64,000 nt of DNA from Variovorax sp. 770b2 (GTDB taxonomy: Bacteria; Pseudomonadota; Gammaproteobacteria; Burkholderiales; Burkholderiaceae_C). The notes under the pieces were generated by a model. It was not told where the DNA came from. It made no database searches and saw only the letters and a list, made by a program, of their open reading frames with translations. Position numbers and translations under genes: made by a program. Each line of letters opens with the position of its first letter. Positions within the stretch are counted from its first letter, which is position 1. Positions 34,322 through 42,863 of this stretch are shown here, piece by piece. Location: the NCBI RefSeq assembly GCF_900115685.1, contig NZ_FOXJ01000003.1, positions 186,001 through 250,000 on the forward strand. The letters are read 5' to 3'.

Positions 34322-35815
34322 ATGAGCACAGTCGTCAGCCACGCCCCCGCCGGGGCCAGCGAAGCGGGCCTTGCGCCGCACGCGGAATCGAACGCCCTCA
34401 TCAAGCCCGGCTACGACCCGCGCCTGACCAACGAGGACCTCGCGCCGCTGAAGAAACAGACCTGGGGCCAATACAACATCTTCGCGTTCTGGATGTCCGA
34501 CGTGCACAGCGTGGGCGGCTACATCACGGCCGGCAGCCTGTTCGCGCTGGGCCTGTCGAGCTGGCAGGTGCTGGTGTCGCTGCTGGTGGGCATCGTGATC
34601 GTGCAGTTCTTCTGCAACCTGGTGGCCAAGCCCAGCCAGGTGACGGGCGTGCCCTATCCGGTGGTGTGCCGCGCGCCCTTCGGCGTGCTGGGCGCGAACA
34701 TCCCGGCCATCATCCGCGGGCTGATCGCGGTGGCCTGGTACGGCGTGCAAACGTACCTCGCGTCGGCCGCCTTCATGGTGCTGGCGCTGCACATGTTCCC
34801 CAACCTCGCGCCGTATGCCGACGTGGCCATGCACGGCTTCGTGGGCCTCTCGACGCTGGGCTGGGTCGCGTTCATGGTCATGTGGGTGCTGCAGGCCTTC
34901 GTGTTCTGGCACGGCATGGAAGCCATCCGCAAGTTCATCGACTGGGCCGGGCCCGCGGTGTACGTGGTGATGGCCGTGCTGTGCGGCTGGCTGGTGTGGA
35001 AAGCCGGCTGGAGCAAGATCGACCTGAACCTGGGCGGCATCAAGTTCCAGGGCTGGGACGCGCTGCCGGTGATGCTCTCGGCCATTGCGCTGGTGGTGAG
35101 CTACTTCAGCGGCCCGATGCTCAACTTCGGCGACTTCTCGCGGTACGGCAAGAGCTTCGATGCGGTGAAGAAGGGCAACTTCTGGGGCCTGCCGGTGAAC
35201 TTCGTGTTCTTCTCGCTCCTGACCGTGATCACCACGGCCGCCACGCTGCCCGTTTTCGGTGAACTCATCACCGATCCGGTGCACACCGTGGGCAAGATCG
35301 ACAGCACCACCGCCGTCGTGCTGGGCGCGCTGACCTTCATGATCGCCACCATCGGCATCAACATCGTGGCCAACTTCGTGTCGCCGGCCTTCGACTTCTC
35401 GAACGTGGCGCCGCAGCACATCAGCTGGCGCACGGGCGGCATGATCGCCGCGGTGGGCTCGATCTTTCTCACGCCCTGGAACCTGTACAACAGCCCCGAG
35501 GTCATCCACTACACGCTCGACGTGCTGGGCTCGTTCATCGGCCCGCTGTTCGGCATCCTGATTGCCGACTACTACATCGTGAGGAAGCAACAGATCGACG
35601 TGGACGCGCTCTACACCATGAGCAAGCAGGGCAAGTACTGGTACAGCAACGGCTACAACCCGAAGGCGATCCAGGCGCTGGTGCCCTCGGCACTCGTGCC
35701 GATCCTTTGCGTGATGGTGCCGGCGCTGCGCGGTGGCGCGAACTATGCGTGGTTCATCGGCATGGGGCTGGGCTTCGTGCTCTACGTGCTCCTGAACCGC
35801 AACAACAAGACTTGA
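34322..35815 (+). CDS. NCS1-family nucleobase/ureide:cation symporter (allantoin permease-like)
   Basis: 497 residues with 12 hydrophobic helices. The N-terminus NEDLAPLKKQTWGQYNIFAFWMSDVHSVGG is the NCS1 signature (given here as two adjacent halves: NEDLAPLKKQTWG and QYNIFAFWMSDVHSVGG). The family moves allantoin, hydantoin, uracil, cytosine or purines with Na+ or H+. It is first in a block with a hydantoin-type racemase and a urate/xanthine permease, so allantoin is the likeliest cargo. GAGGAAAAG lies before the ATG at 34322. Confidence 0.9.
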   Translation: MSTVVSHAPAGASEAGLAPHAESNALIKPGYDPRLTNEDLAPLKKQTWGQYNIFAFWMSDVHSVGGYITAGSLFALGLSSWQVLVSLLVGIVIVQFFCNLVAKPSQVTGVPYPVVCRAPFGVLGANIPAIIRGLIAVAWYGVQTYLASAAFMVLALHMFPNLAPYADVAMHGFVGLSTLGWVAFMVMWVLQAFVFWHGMEAIRKFIDWAGPAVYVVMAVLCGWLVWKAGWSKIDLNLGGIKFQGWDALPVMLSAIALVVSYFSGPMLNFGDFSRYGKSFDAVKKGNFWGLPVNFVFFSLLTVITTAATLPVFGELITDPVHTVGKIDSTTAVVLGALTFMIATIGINIVANFVSPAFDFSNVAPQHISWRTGGMIAAVGSIFLTPWNLYNSPEVIHYTLDVLGSFIGPLFGILIADYYIVRKQQIDVDALYTMSKQGKYWYSNGYNPKAIQALVPSALVPILCVMVPALRGGANYAWFIGMGLGFVLYVLLNRNNKT

Positions 35816-35844
35816 AACACTGAAGAGAAAGAAAGGGCCGCGCC

Positions 35845-36582
35845 GTGCGCATCAAGATCATCAATCCCAACACCACCTGGAGCATGACCGAGAAGATCGG
35901 TGCCTGCGCCCGCGCGGTGGCGCACGCCGGCACCGAGATCGTCGCGGTCAGCCCGGCCATGGGACCGGTCTCCATCGAGAGCCACTACGACGAGGCGCTG
36001 GCCGTGCCCGGCCTCTTGCAGGAGATCGCCGCGGGCGAGCGCGACGGCATCGACGGCTACGTGATCGCCTGCTTCGGCGACCCGGGCCTGAAGGCCGCAC
36101 GCGAACTCGCGCGCGGCCCGGTGGTGGGCATCGCCGAGGCGGCGATGCACCTGGCCAGCATGATCGGCAGCCGCTTCAGCGTGGTCACCACGCTGGGCCG
36201 CACCATGGGCCAGGCCTGGCACCTGGCCGAGATCTACGGCATGGAGCGCTTCTGCGCCAACGTGCGCGCCTGCGAACTGCCGGTGCTCGAACTCGAAGAG
36301 CCGGGCTCGCGCGCGCGCGAACGCATCGTCGACGAATGCCGGCGCGCGCTCGAAGAAGACGGCTCCGACTGCATCGTGCTCGGTTGCGCCGGCATGACCG
36401 ACCTGTGCGAGCACATCGGCGAGCTGCTGGGCGTGCCGGTGATCGACGGCGTGGCCGCGGGCACCAAGCTCATCGAATCGCTCGTCACGCTGAAACTCAA
36501 GACCAGCAAGCGCGGCGAACTGGCCCGCCCCCTGCCCAAGACCATGACGGGCGCGCTCGAAGGCTTCACGCTCCGCGGGTGA
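35845..36582 (+). CDS. Asp/Glu/hydantoin racemase family, probable allantoin racemase
   Basis: 245 residues. Two catalytic Cys are in the expected places: Cys76 in VIACFGDPG and Cys181 in LGCAGMTDL. The N-terminus IKIINPNTTWSMTEKI is typical of the hydantoin/allantoin racemase branch. Racemising R-allantoin to S-allantoin would serve enantiospecific enzymes when allantoin is imported by the adjacent NCS1 permease (30 bp upstream). A GTG start is used. A hydantoin substrate is the alternative. Confidence 0.87.
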   Translation: MRIKIINPNTTWSMTEKIGACARAVAHAGTEIVAVSPAMGPVSIESHYDEALAVPGLLQEIAAGERDGIDGYVIACFGDPGLKAARELARGPVVGIAEAAMHLASMIGSRFSVVTTLGRTMGQAWHLAEIYGMERFCANVRACELPVLELEEPGSRARERIVDECRRALEEDGSDCIVLGCAGMTDLCEHIGELLGVPVIDGVAAGTKLIESLVTLKLKTSKRGELARPLPKTMTGALEGFTLRG

Positions 36583-36630
36583 TACGGGCAGCGCGGGCAT
36601 GGCCATCGAACGCTGAGCCACAATCTCCGC

Positions 36631-37386
36631 ATGCCCCGCGCCAGTTCCAAATCCCCCGCCCCGACCGAACCCATCGCCACGCCGGCCGAGAACGGTGTAG
36701 CCGTTGGCAAGGGAAGCTCCATCGAGCGCATCGCCCAGGACATCGCCACCGCCATCGTCGAGAAGCGCCTGCCGCCCGGCACGTGGCTGCGCGAAGAGGC
36801 GCTGGGCCGCGTCTATTCGGTGAGCCGCACCAAGGTGCGCGCGGCGCTCCTGATGCTGTCCAAGGACAAGCTCATCGAGATGATTCCCGACAAGGGCGCC
36901 TTCGTCTCGCAGCCCACGGTGCAGGAGGCGCGCGAGGTGTTCGCGGTGCGCCGCATCCTGGAGAGCGAGGTGGTGCGCCTCTTCATCGCGAATGCACGGC
37001 CGCGCGATTACCAGGTGCTGGAGCAGCACATCAAGTTCGAGCGCGCGGCGCTGCGCCAGAGCCCGGCCATGGGCACGGTGCGCGAGAAGGTGCTGGGCGA
37101 CTTCCACGTGGCGCTGGCCGAGGCCACGGGCAACCACACGCTGACGGAGCTGGTGCGCGAGCTGGTGGCGCGCAGCTCGCTGATCGCAATGCTCTATCAC
37201 TCGTCCAACGACCCGCACTGCTCGTCGGACGAGCACTCCGACTTCCTTCGCATCTGCCGCAAGGGCGACGTGGAAGGTGCCGTGGCCTGCATGACCGAGC
37301 ACCTGGAGCGCATCGAGGCCAGCCTCGAGCTGGGCACCGACAAGCCCGACCGGCAGCTGGACCTGGTCAAGGCGCTGCTCGCCTAG
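36631..37386 (+). CDS. GntR/FCD-family regulator, paralogue of the one at 16714
   Basis: 251 residues. An extended N-terminal tail (~30 residues, Pro/Ala-rich) precedes the winged helix with recognition segment VSRTKVRAALLML. The FCD domain has GDFHVALAEATGN and the CSSDEHSDF metal motif. The layout and many residues match the other ureide GntR, whose recognition helix is VSRTLVRQAL. It lies between the racemase and urate permease genes, each with TGTATACA at its promoter side. Either paralogue could bind those sites. Confidence 0.87.
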   Translation: MPRASSKSPAPTEPIATPAENGVAVGKGSSIERIAQDIATAIVEKRLPPGTWLREEALGRVYSVSRTKVRAALLMLSKDKLIEMIPDKGAFVSQPTVQEAREVFAVRRILESEVVRLFIANARPRDYQVLEQHIKFERAALRQSPAMGTVREKVLGDFHVALAEATGNHTLTELVRELVARSSLIAMLYHSSNDPHCSSDEHSDFLRICRKGDVEGAVACMTEHLERIEASLELGTDKPDRQLDLVKALLA

Positions 37387-37476
37387 AGACCTGGAACCGC
37401 TGGAACCGGGACAGGAAACAGCCCGACACCATTGCGCGCGGGCGATGCGGGTTTTCCTGCATCCGTATTGCCGCAT

Positions 37477-37492
37477 AAATTGTATACAGTTT
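37477..37492. promoter_or_regulatory. TGTATACA operator upstream of the urate/xanthine permease
   Basis: AAATTGTATACAGTTT with the core at 37481-37488, identical to the puuD and gntR sites at nearly every position. It is 78 bp before the permease ATG. Confidence 0.72.
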
Positions 37493-37569
37493 CGCGTACA
37501 CACTTTGTGGACGCCGCGACACGATGCGCCGTCCGCCTTCTCTCCCCTTGCTGCGCCAGGAGATACACG

Positions 37570-39066
37570 ATGACGGCCGAGACCTCTTCCACTGCTTTGA
37601 CAGTCCACCCGGTGGACCAGCGCCTGCCCTCGGGCAAGCTCGCGGCCCTCGGCCTGCAGCACGTGCTGGTGATGTATGCGGGCGCCGTCGCGGTGCCGCT
37701 GATCGTCGGCCGCGCGCTCAAGCTCTCGCCCGACGAAGTCGCGCTGCTCATTTCGGCCGACCTCTTTTGCTGCGGCATCGCCACGCTCATCCAGGCGCTG
37801 GGCGCCACGCAGTTCTTCGGCATCAAGCTGCCGGTGATGATGGGCGTGACCTTCGCATCGGTCGCGCCGATGGTGACCATTGCCAATGCCAACCCCGGGC
37901 AGAACGGCGCGCAATTGCTCTTCGGCGCCATCATCGGCGCGGGCGTGGTGTCGATACTCATCGCGCCGCTCGTGAGCCGCATGCTGCGGTTCTTTCCGCC
38001 GGTGGTCACGGGCACCATCATCGCGGTCATCGGCATCAGCCTGATGCGCGTGGGCATCAACTGGATCTTCGGCAACCCAGTGGGCCCGACGGCGCCCGCG
38101 CTGGTCGACCCGGTGTATGCGAAATGGCTCGCCGAAGTCACCTCGCCGGGCAGCTCCATTCCCGCGGTGCCCAAGGGCTTCGCGATCATGCCCACCGTGC
38201 CCAACCCCAGGTACGCGGACCTCCCGGGCTTCGGCGTGGCGGCGCTGGTGCTCGTGTCGATCCTTTTGATCGTCAAGTACGCCAAGGGCTTCGTCGCCAA
38301 CATCTCGGTGCTGCTGGGCATCGTGATCGGCGCGGTCGTGGCCTCCATCACCGGCCTCATGACCTACGAGAAAGTCGGCAAGGCCGCGTGGGTGGACATC
38401 GTGCTGCCCTTTCACTTCGGCATGCCGCAGTTCGACCCGATCCTGATCTTGACGATGACGCTGATCATGATCGTGGTGATGATCGAATCGACCGGCATGT
38501 TCCTCGCGCTCGGCGAGATGACCGAGCGCAAGATCACGCAGAAGGACCTCGCCCGGGGCTTGCGCACCGACGGCCTGGGCACGCTGATCGGCGGCGTCTT
38601 CAACACCTTTCCGTACACCAGCTTCTCGCAGAACGTGGGCCTGGTGGCCGTCACCGGCATCAAGAGCCGCTACGTGTGCGTGGCGGGCGGCGCGATATTG
38701 ATCGTGCTGGGCCTGCTGCCCAAGATGGCCGCGCTGGTCGAGTCGCTGCCCACCGTGGTGCTCGGCGGCGCGGGCCTCGTGATGTTCGGCATGGTCGCGG
38801 CCACCGGCATCCGCATTCTCTCGGGCGTGGACTTCAAGACCAATCGCCACAACGCGATGATCGTCGCGGTGGCCATCGGCGTCGGCATGATTCCGCTGAT
38901 CGCGCCCAACTTCAAGCAATGGATGCCGCATGCGATCCACTCGCTGATCGAGTCGGGCATCCTGCTGGCATCGATTGTGGCGGTGCTGTTGAACCTGTTC
39001 CTCAACGGCGCGAAGCACGACGAACAGGCCGTCATTGCGGCGGCCAAGCAGGCCGAGGCGCACTAG
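37570..39066 (+). CDS. NCS2-family urate/xanthine permease
   Basis: 498 residues with about 14 hydrophobic segments. The NAT/NCS2 signature QNVGLVAVTGIKSR is present, with the N-terminal GLQHVLVMYAGAVAVPLIVG and the TM8-region GMFLALGEMTE. This places it with UacT/XanP-type symporters that import urate or xanthine with protons. It supplies PuuD and xanthine dehydrogenase. AGGAGA 7 nt before the ATG at 37570 decides the start. Confidence 0.93.
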   Translation: MTAETSSTALTVHPVDQRLPSGKLAALGLQHVLVMYAGAVAVPLIVGRALKLSPDEVALLISADLFCCGIATLIQALGATQFFGIKLPVMMGVTFASVAPMVTIANANPGQNGAQLLFGAIIGAGVVSILIAPLVSRMLRFFPPVVTGTIIAVIGISLMRVGINWIFGNPVGPTAPALVDPVYAKWLAEVTSPGSSIPAVPKGFAIMPTVPNPRYADLPGFGVAALVLVSILLIVKYAKGFVANISVLLGIVIGAVVASITGLMTYEKVGKAAWVDIVLPFHFGMPQFDPILILTMTLIMIVVMIESTGMFLALGEMTERKITQKDLARGLRTDGLGTLIGGVFNTFPYTSFSQNVGLVAVTGIKSRYVCVAGGAILIVLGLLPKMAALVESLPTVVLGGAGLVMFGMVAATGIRILSGVDFKTNRHNAMIVAVAIGVGMIPLIAPNFKQWMPHAIHSLIESGILLASIVAVLLNLFLNGAKHDEQAVIAAAKQAEAH

Positions 39067-39079
39067 AGATACCAGCGCT

Positions 39080-39946
39080 TCAGATCATCGCCAGCGGCGT
39101 CTTGCGCCGCGGCGGTGGGTGCAGGCGGTCCAGCTCGGCAAGGGTCGCCACATCGAGCTTCAGTTCGGCGGCGGCGAGGTTTTCTTGCAGGTGCGTGCTG
39201 CGCACCGCCTTCGGAATCGCGACGACGCCGGGCCGCGCGATCACCGCGGCCAATGCGAGTTGCGCGGCGGTCACGCCGAGGCGCTGCGCCAATTCGCTGA
39301 GCCCATCGTCATCGGCCAATGCACCCTGGTCGATCGGGCTGTAGGCCATCAATGGCATGCCGCGTTCGCGCAGCCATGGCAACAGATTGAACTCCGGGCC
39401 GCGCTCACCGAGCGACAGATAGACCTGATTCGCTGCGCATCCCGGGCCACCGCCGATCACGCCCTCCAGCTCTTCCATGTCGTCGGTGTCGAAGTTGCTC
39501 ACGCCCCAGTGCGCGATGCGCCCATCGGCCACGAGCGCATGCATCGCCTCGACCGTCTCGCGCAGCGGATGGCTGCTGCGCCAATGCAGCAGGTACAGGT
39601 CGATGGCATCGAGCGCGAGACGCTTCAGGCTGCGCTCGCAAGCCTCGCGCGTGCCGCGGCGGCTCGCGTTGTGCGGGTAGACCTTGCTCACGATGAAGAG
39701 CTCGTCGCGCCGCACGTCGCCCGCACGCAGCGCCTCGCCGATGGCCTGGCCGAGCACGGTCTCGGCGCCGCCCTCGCCGTACATCTCGGCCGTGTCGATG
39801 AGCCGGTAGCCCAGGCCGATGGCCTCGCGCACCGCGGCGACCTCTGCCGCGCGGCGGCCGGACACCTCGCCCATGCGCCAGGTGCCAAGGCCCAGGACCG
39901 GCATCTGGCCGCCGGTGGGGAGTGGGAGTGTTCGCATGCGGGCCAT
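39080..39946 (-). CDS. Aldo/keto reductase
   Basis: 288 residues. NADPH-dependent TIM-barrel oxidoreductase with the catalytic tetrad visible: Asp and Tyr in DTAEMYGEG, Lys in FIVSKVYP, His in YLLHW. The YdbC/YeaE-like group reduces 2-oxoaldehydes or small carbonyls. It converges on the urate permease, with no operon partners. Start at MARMRTLPLP; an ATG three codons further in is possible. No strong ribosome binding site. Confidence 0.9.
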   Translation of the reverse strand: MARMRTLPLPTGGQMPVLGLGTWRMGEVSGRRAAEVAAVREAIGLGYRLIDTAEMYGEGGAETVLGQAIGEALRAGDVRRDELFIVSKVYPHNASRRGTREACERSLKRLALDAIDLYLLHWRSSHPLRETVEAMHALVADGRIAHWGVSNFDTDDMEELEGVIGGGPGCAANQVYLSLGERGPEFNLLPWLRERGMPLMAYSPIDQGALADDDGLSELAQRLGVTAAQLALAAVIARPGVVAIPKAVRSTHLQENLAAAELKLDVATLAELDRLHPPPRRKTPLAMI

Positions 39947-40068
39947 GGTACGAGAGTGAAATGAAATGAAGGCCCACATGCCCGCTACGGCAAGGGGGTG
40001 ACTTTCGACACTGGCGCAGCGCCCGCCGGGCTCCTAGAGTCCCCGCGGAAGCCTTCACACCATTCCGC

Positions 40069-40509
40069 ATGAACCACGCCGCGCCGGAACCTGTCGCCAC
40101 CGTTTTCGAGGTGGTCGAACTCTTCGTGGGCGACGACGACGGCATGCTGTGGCTCACGTTGGGCTTCGCCTCGCTGGGCGAGCCGCTGGACGTGCTGCAC
40201 ATCGTGTGCGGAAAGGCACCCACCGGCATCCTGGAGGAAGACGCGCTGTACCTGGAGCGCACCAGCCAGGACCTGGCCTGCAGCGGGGAGGTCCTCGCGC
40301 TCGCGGTGCGGGGCGAGGGCCTTGCGCTCGCCCTCACGCCCGAAGGCGCCGGCGCGCTCGATCTGCCCGAACACACGCGCTTCGCCTTCGAGGCGCAGCC
40401 CGCGCTCTTCGCGCAGGCGGCGGCGCACCTGGCGCAGATGGCGGCGGTCGGGCACGCCTGCATCGCGACGAACGGCCACCCGAACGACGACTCAAATGGC
40501 CGCCCATGA
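40069..40509 (+). CDS. Imm10-like immunity-type protein
   Basis: 146 residues. The pattern of a short beta-rich N-terminus, a YLERTSQDLACSGEV segment and a LALTPEGAGALDLPEHTRFAFE block matches what I know of the Imm10 family of polymorphic-toxin immunity proteins. It has no signal peptide, so it is cytosolic. The gene overlaps the next by ATGA. No toxin gene is adjacent. The assignment rests on motif recognition only. Confidence 0.6.
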   Translation: MNHAAPEPVATVFEVVELFVGDDDGMLWLTLGFASLGEPLDVLHIVCGKAPTGILEEDALYLERTSQDLACSGEVLALAVRGEGLALALTPEGAGALDLPEHTRFAFEAQPALFAQAAAHLAQMAAVGHACIATNGHPNDDSNGRP

Positions 40510-41126
40510 GCAGCAGCCACTACGTCCTCGAATACGACGACACCGGCAAGGCGCACGGCTGCCCGCCGCGCCTGGCGGGCGACCTGAACCACGACTGGCA
40601 GTGGGACCCTTCGGACCCGAACCCCGACCGCTTCGCCATTACCGCCGCATACGAGTACCGCGCCAGGCACGGCGTGGTCGACTTCGACTACGGCATGGAG
40701 GGCTGGCTGGTCTCGGCGCGCTTCGCGCAGGTGTGCCGCGCGGCCGGCATGGCGGTGCGCTGCATCCCGGTGACGATGCTGCAGTCGGACCGCCAGCCTG
40801 CGCGCAAGTCGTATGCGTTCATGCTCACCTCGACCTGGCTGCCGGTGCTCGACATGGAGCGCTCGGAGTTCACGGTGGAGAAAGACCTGGCCAGCGGCGA
40901 GCCGGTCTTCGACAGGTACTTTCCGCAGGTGCCTTGCCTGGAGACGATCACCAAGGCCGTGGTGGACGCGCGCCGGATGAAAAACTTCGGCGTCGTGCGC
41001 GCGGTGGACGTGCGGGGCATGCTGGTCTGCACGGCGGGGTTCAAGCGGGAGTGCGAGCGGCAGCGGTTGCTGGGTGTTCGCTTCGTTCCTGCGGAGGCGT
41101 TCGGGTGCAGGCCGCTCTCGCTTTGA
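40506..41126 (+). CDS. DUF1629/Imm43-like protein, possible immunity protein
   Basis: 206 residues, starting inside the stop of the preceding gene (ATGA). A central region (WLPVLDMERSEFTVEKDLAS and a following PVFDRYF block) and the C-terminal FGVVRAVDVRGMLVC...GVRFVPAEAFG resemble the Imm11/Imm43 families tied to polymorphic toxins. Cytosolic, no catalytic motif seen. Together with the Imm10-like gene it makes a two-gene orphan immunity unit; it may instead have an unrelated role. Confidence 0.55.
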   Translation: MSSSHYVLEYDDTGKAHGCPPRLAGDLNHDWQWDPSDPNPDRFAITAAYEYRARHGVVDFDYGMEGWLVSARFAQVCRAAGMAVRCIPVTMLQSDRQPARKSYAFMLTSTWLPVLDMERSEFTVEKDLASGEPVFDRYFPQVPCLETITKAVVDARRMKNFGVVRAVDVRGMLVCTAGFKRECERQRLLGVRFVPAEAFGCRPLSL

Positions 41127-41132
41127 AGCGCG

Positions 41133-41399
41133 TCACTTCAACGCCGTCGCGATGTCGGCGGCCACCTGGCGCGAATTCATGATGAGGGTGTGGATGGTCG
41201 GCAGCAGTTGCACCGGAACCGAGCCGAGCTGAACCTCCTTCACCGAGACGATGCCGTCGTTCGGTTCGTCGCCGAACGGCATCCACCGGCCGCGCGGGCC
41301 CTTGGTGCCCGCGTACACGCGCAAGGGGATGTCGGGCACCGGCAAGGCGTCCATGCAGTCGTGCCTTGCGAGCAGCTGGCCCATCTCGCCGGTCAGAGC
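41133..41399 (-). pseudogene. C-terminal remnant of an alpha/beta hydrolase (5'-truncated)
   Basis: About 88 codons of hydrolase-like sequence (RALTGEMGQLLAR, LPVPDIPLRVYAGTKGPRGRW, FGDEPNDGIVSVKEV, then a C-terminal THTLIMNS that could hold the catalytic His). Similarity seems to begin abruptly near 41399; upstream the frame turns into unrelated Arg-rich sequence and a stop codon. The nucleophile-Ser half is missing. The break abuts the operator/promoter of the dctA-type gene, suggesting the hydrolase lost its 5' end when that cassette arrived. It could still be translated from the ATG at 41384. Confidence 0.65.
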
Positions 41400-41449
41400 C
41401 CTTCGTGTCGGGAATACCCTCTGCCCCGCCCGAACCCTTCTTGCCTACA

Positions 41450-41486
41450 TTTCTTGCATGCAAGAAAAAGCGATCCTTGCATGCAA
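41450..41486. promoter_or_regulatory. Tandem TTGCATGCAA operators
   Basis: TTTCTTGCATGCAAGAAA (41450-41467) is a perfect 18-bp palindrome. A second TTGCATGCAA (41477-41486) lies 23 bp away centre to centre. Both precede the symporter start at 41518 and are probable sites for the GntR protein encoded after it. Confidence 0.75.
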
Positions 41487-41517
41487 CCCTCGACAAGACA
41501 TAAAGACAGGAGACTCC

Positions 41518-42858
41518 ATGCCTCGCTTCGCCAAATCGCTCTTCGGTCAGGTGGTCATCGCGCTGGTGCTCGGCGTGCTCGCCGGCCTCTTCTGGCCCGA
41601 GTACGCCGTCAAGCTCAAGCCGCTGGGTGACGGCTTCATCAAGCTGATCAAGATGATCATCCCGGTGCTCGTTTTCTGCGTCGTCGTGCACGGCATCGCG
41701 GGCGCGGGCGACCTGAAACGCGTGGGCCGCGTGGGCGTGAAGGCGCTGATCTACTTCGAGGTGCTCACCACCGTCGCGCTGGGCATGGGCCTGGTGCTGG
41801 CCTTCGTGTTCCAGCCGGGCGTGGGCATGAACGTGGACCCGGCCAAGCTCGATCCGGCCGCCATGAGCGCCTATGCCTCGAACGCCGACAAGCTCACCAG
41901 CGGCGGCACGGTCGAGTTCCTGATGAAGCTCATTCCGACCACGGTGGTCAACGCCTTCGCCACGGGCGACGTGCTGCAGGTGCTGCTGTTCGCGGTGCTG
42001 TTCGGCTGCGCGCTCTCGCTCCTGGGCGATCGCGGCAAGCCGGTGGCGGTGGTGGTGGACGCGCTCTCGCTGGTGCTCTTCAAGATCATGGGAATCATCA
42101 TCAAGCTGGCGCCGCTGGGCGTGCTGGGTGCCATCGCGTTCACGGTGGGGCAGTACGGCATCGGCTCGCTCAAGCAGCTGGGCATGCTGGTCGCGCTCTT
42201 CTACGGCGCGGTGCTGATCTTCGTGTTCGTGGTGCTGGGGCTGGTGATGCGCTTCTCGGGCTTCAGCCTCTGGAAGCTGCTGCGGTACCTGCGCGAAGAG
42301 CTCACCATCGTGTTCGCCACCACCTCGTCCGACAGCGTGCTGCCGCAGATCATGGCCAAGCTGCGCCGCATGGGCATCCGCGATTCGACGGTGGGGCTGG
42401 TGATCCCGACCGGCTATTCGTTCAACCTGGATGCCTTCTCGATCTACATCACGCTGGCCGCGGTGTTCATCGCGCAGGCCACCAACACGCCGATCTCGAT
42501 GGCCGACCTGCTCACGATCCTGGCGATCGCGCTGGTCACCTCCAAGGGCGCGCACGGCGTGCCGGGCTCGGCCATCGTGGTGCTGGCCGCGACGCTGCAC
42601 GCGATTCCGGCGATCCCCGCCATCGGCCTGGTGCTGGTGCTGTCGGTCGATTGGTTCATGGGCATCGCCCGCGCACTGGGCAACCTGATCGGCAACTGCG
42701 TGGCCACGGTGGCGATCGCGGCCTGGGAAGGCGACATCGACCGCGAGCGCGCGCACGCGGTGCTCGACGGCACCTATTCGCCGGACGACGAGCCGCTGGC
42801 GGAGGCACCCGCAGTGCCCGTGGTAAACACCGGCACCGCAGCTTCCACCGCCCACTGA
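41518..42858 (+). CDS. Dicarboxylate/amino acid:cation symporter (DctA-like)
   Basis: 446 residues. DAACS family: eight helices plus two re-entrant hairpins. TTSSDSVLPQIMAKL is the Ser-rich HP1 motif, and PTGYSFNLDAFSIY is the substrate/Na+ motif. DctA proteins take up succinate, fumarate and malate; close relatives take glutamate. The ATG at 41518 has AGGAG 6 nt upstream. The GntR repressor follows after 5 bp. Confidence 0.92.
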   Translation: MPRFAKSLFGQVVIALVLGVLAGLFWPEYAVKLKPLGDGFIKLIKMIIPVLVFCVVVHGIAGAGDLKRVGRVGVKALIYFEVLTTVALGMGLVLAFVFQPGVGMNVDPAKLDPAAMSAYASNADKLTSGGTVEFLMKLIPTTVVNAFATGDVLQVLLFAVLFGCALSLLGDRGKPVAVVVDALSLVLFKIMGIIIKLAPLGVLGAIAFTVGQYGIGSLKQLGMLVALFYGAVLIFVFVVLGLVMRFSGFSLWKLLRYLREELTIVFATTSSDSVLPQIMAKLRRMGIRDSTVGLVIPTGYSFNLDAFSIYITLAAVFIAQATNTPISMADLLTILAIALVTSKGAHGVPGSAIVVLAATLHAIPAIPAIGLVLVLSVDWFMGIARALGNLIGNCVATVAIAAWEGDIDRERAHAVLDGTYSPDDEPLAEAPAVPVVNTGTAASTAH

Positions 42859-42863
42859 AAACA

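Noticed and set aside
35782..39063. 1,093-codon antisense frame over racemase, GntR and urate permease
   Set aside because: Shadow frame; the sense genes have diagnostic motifs and ribosome binding sites.
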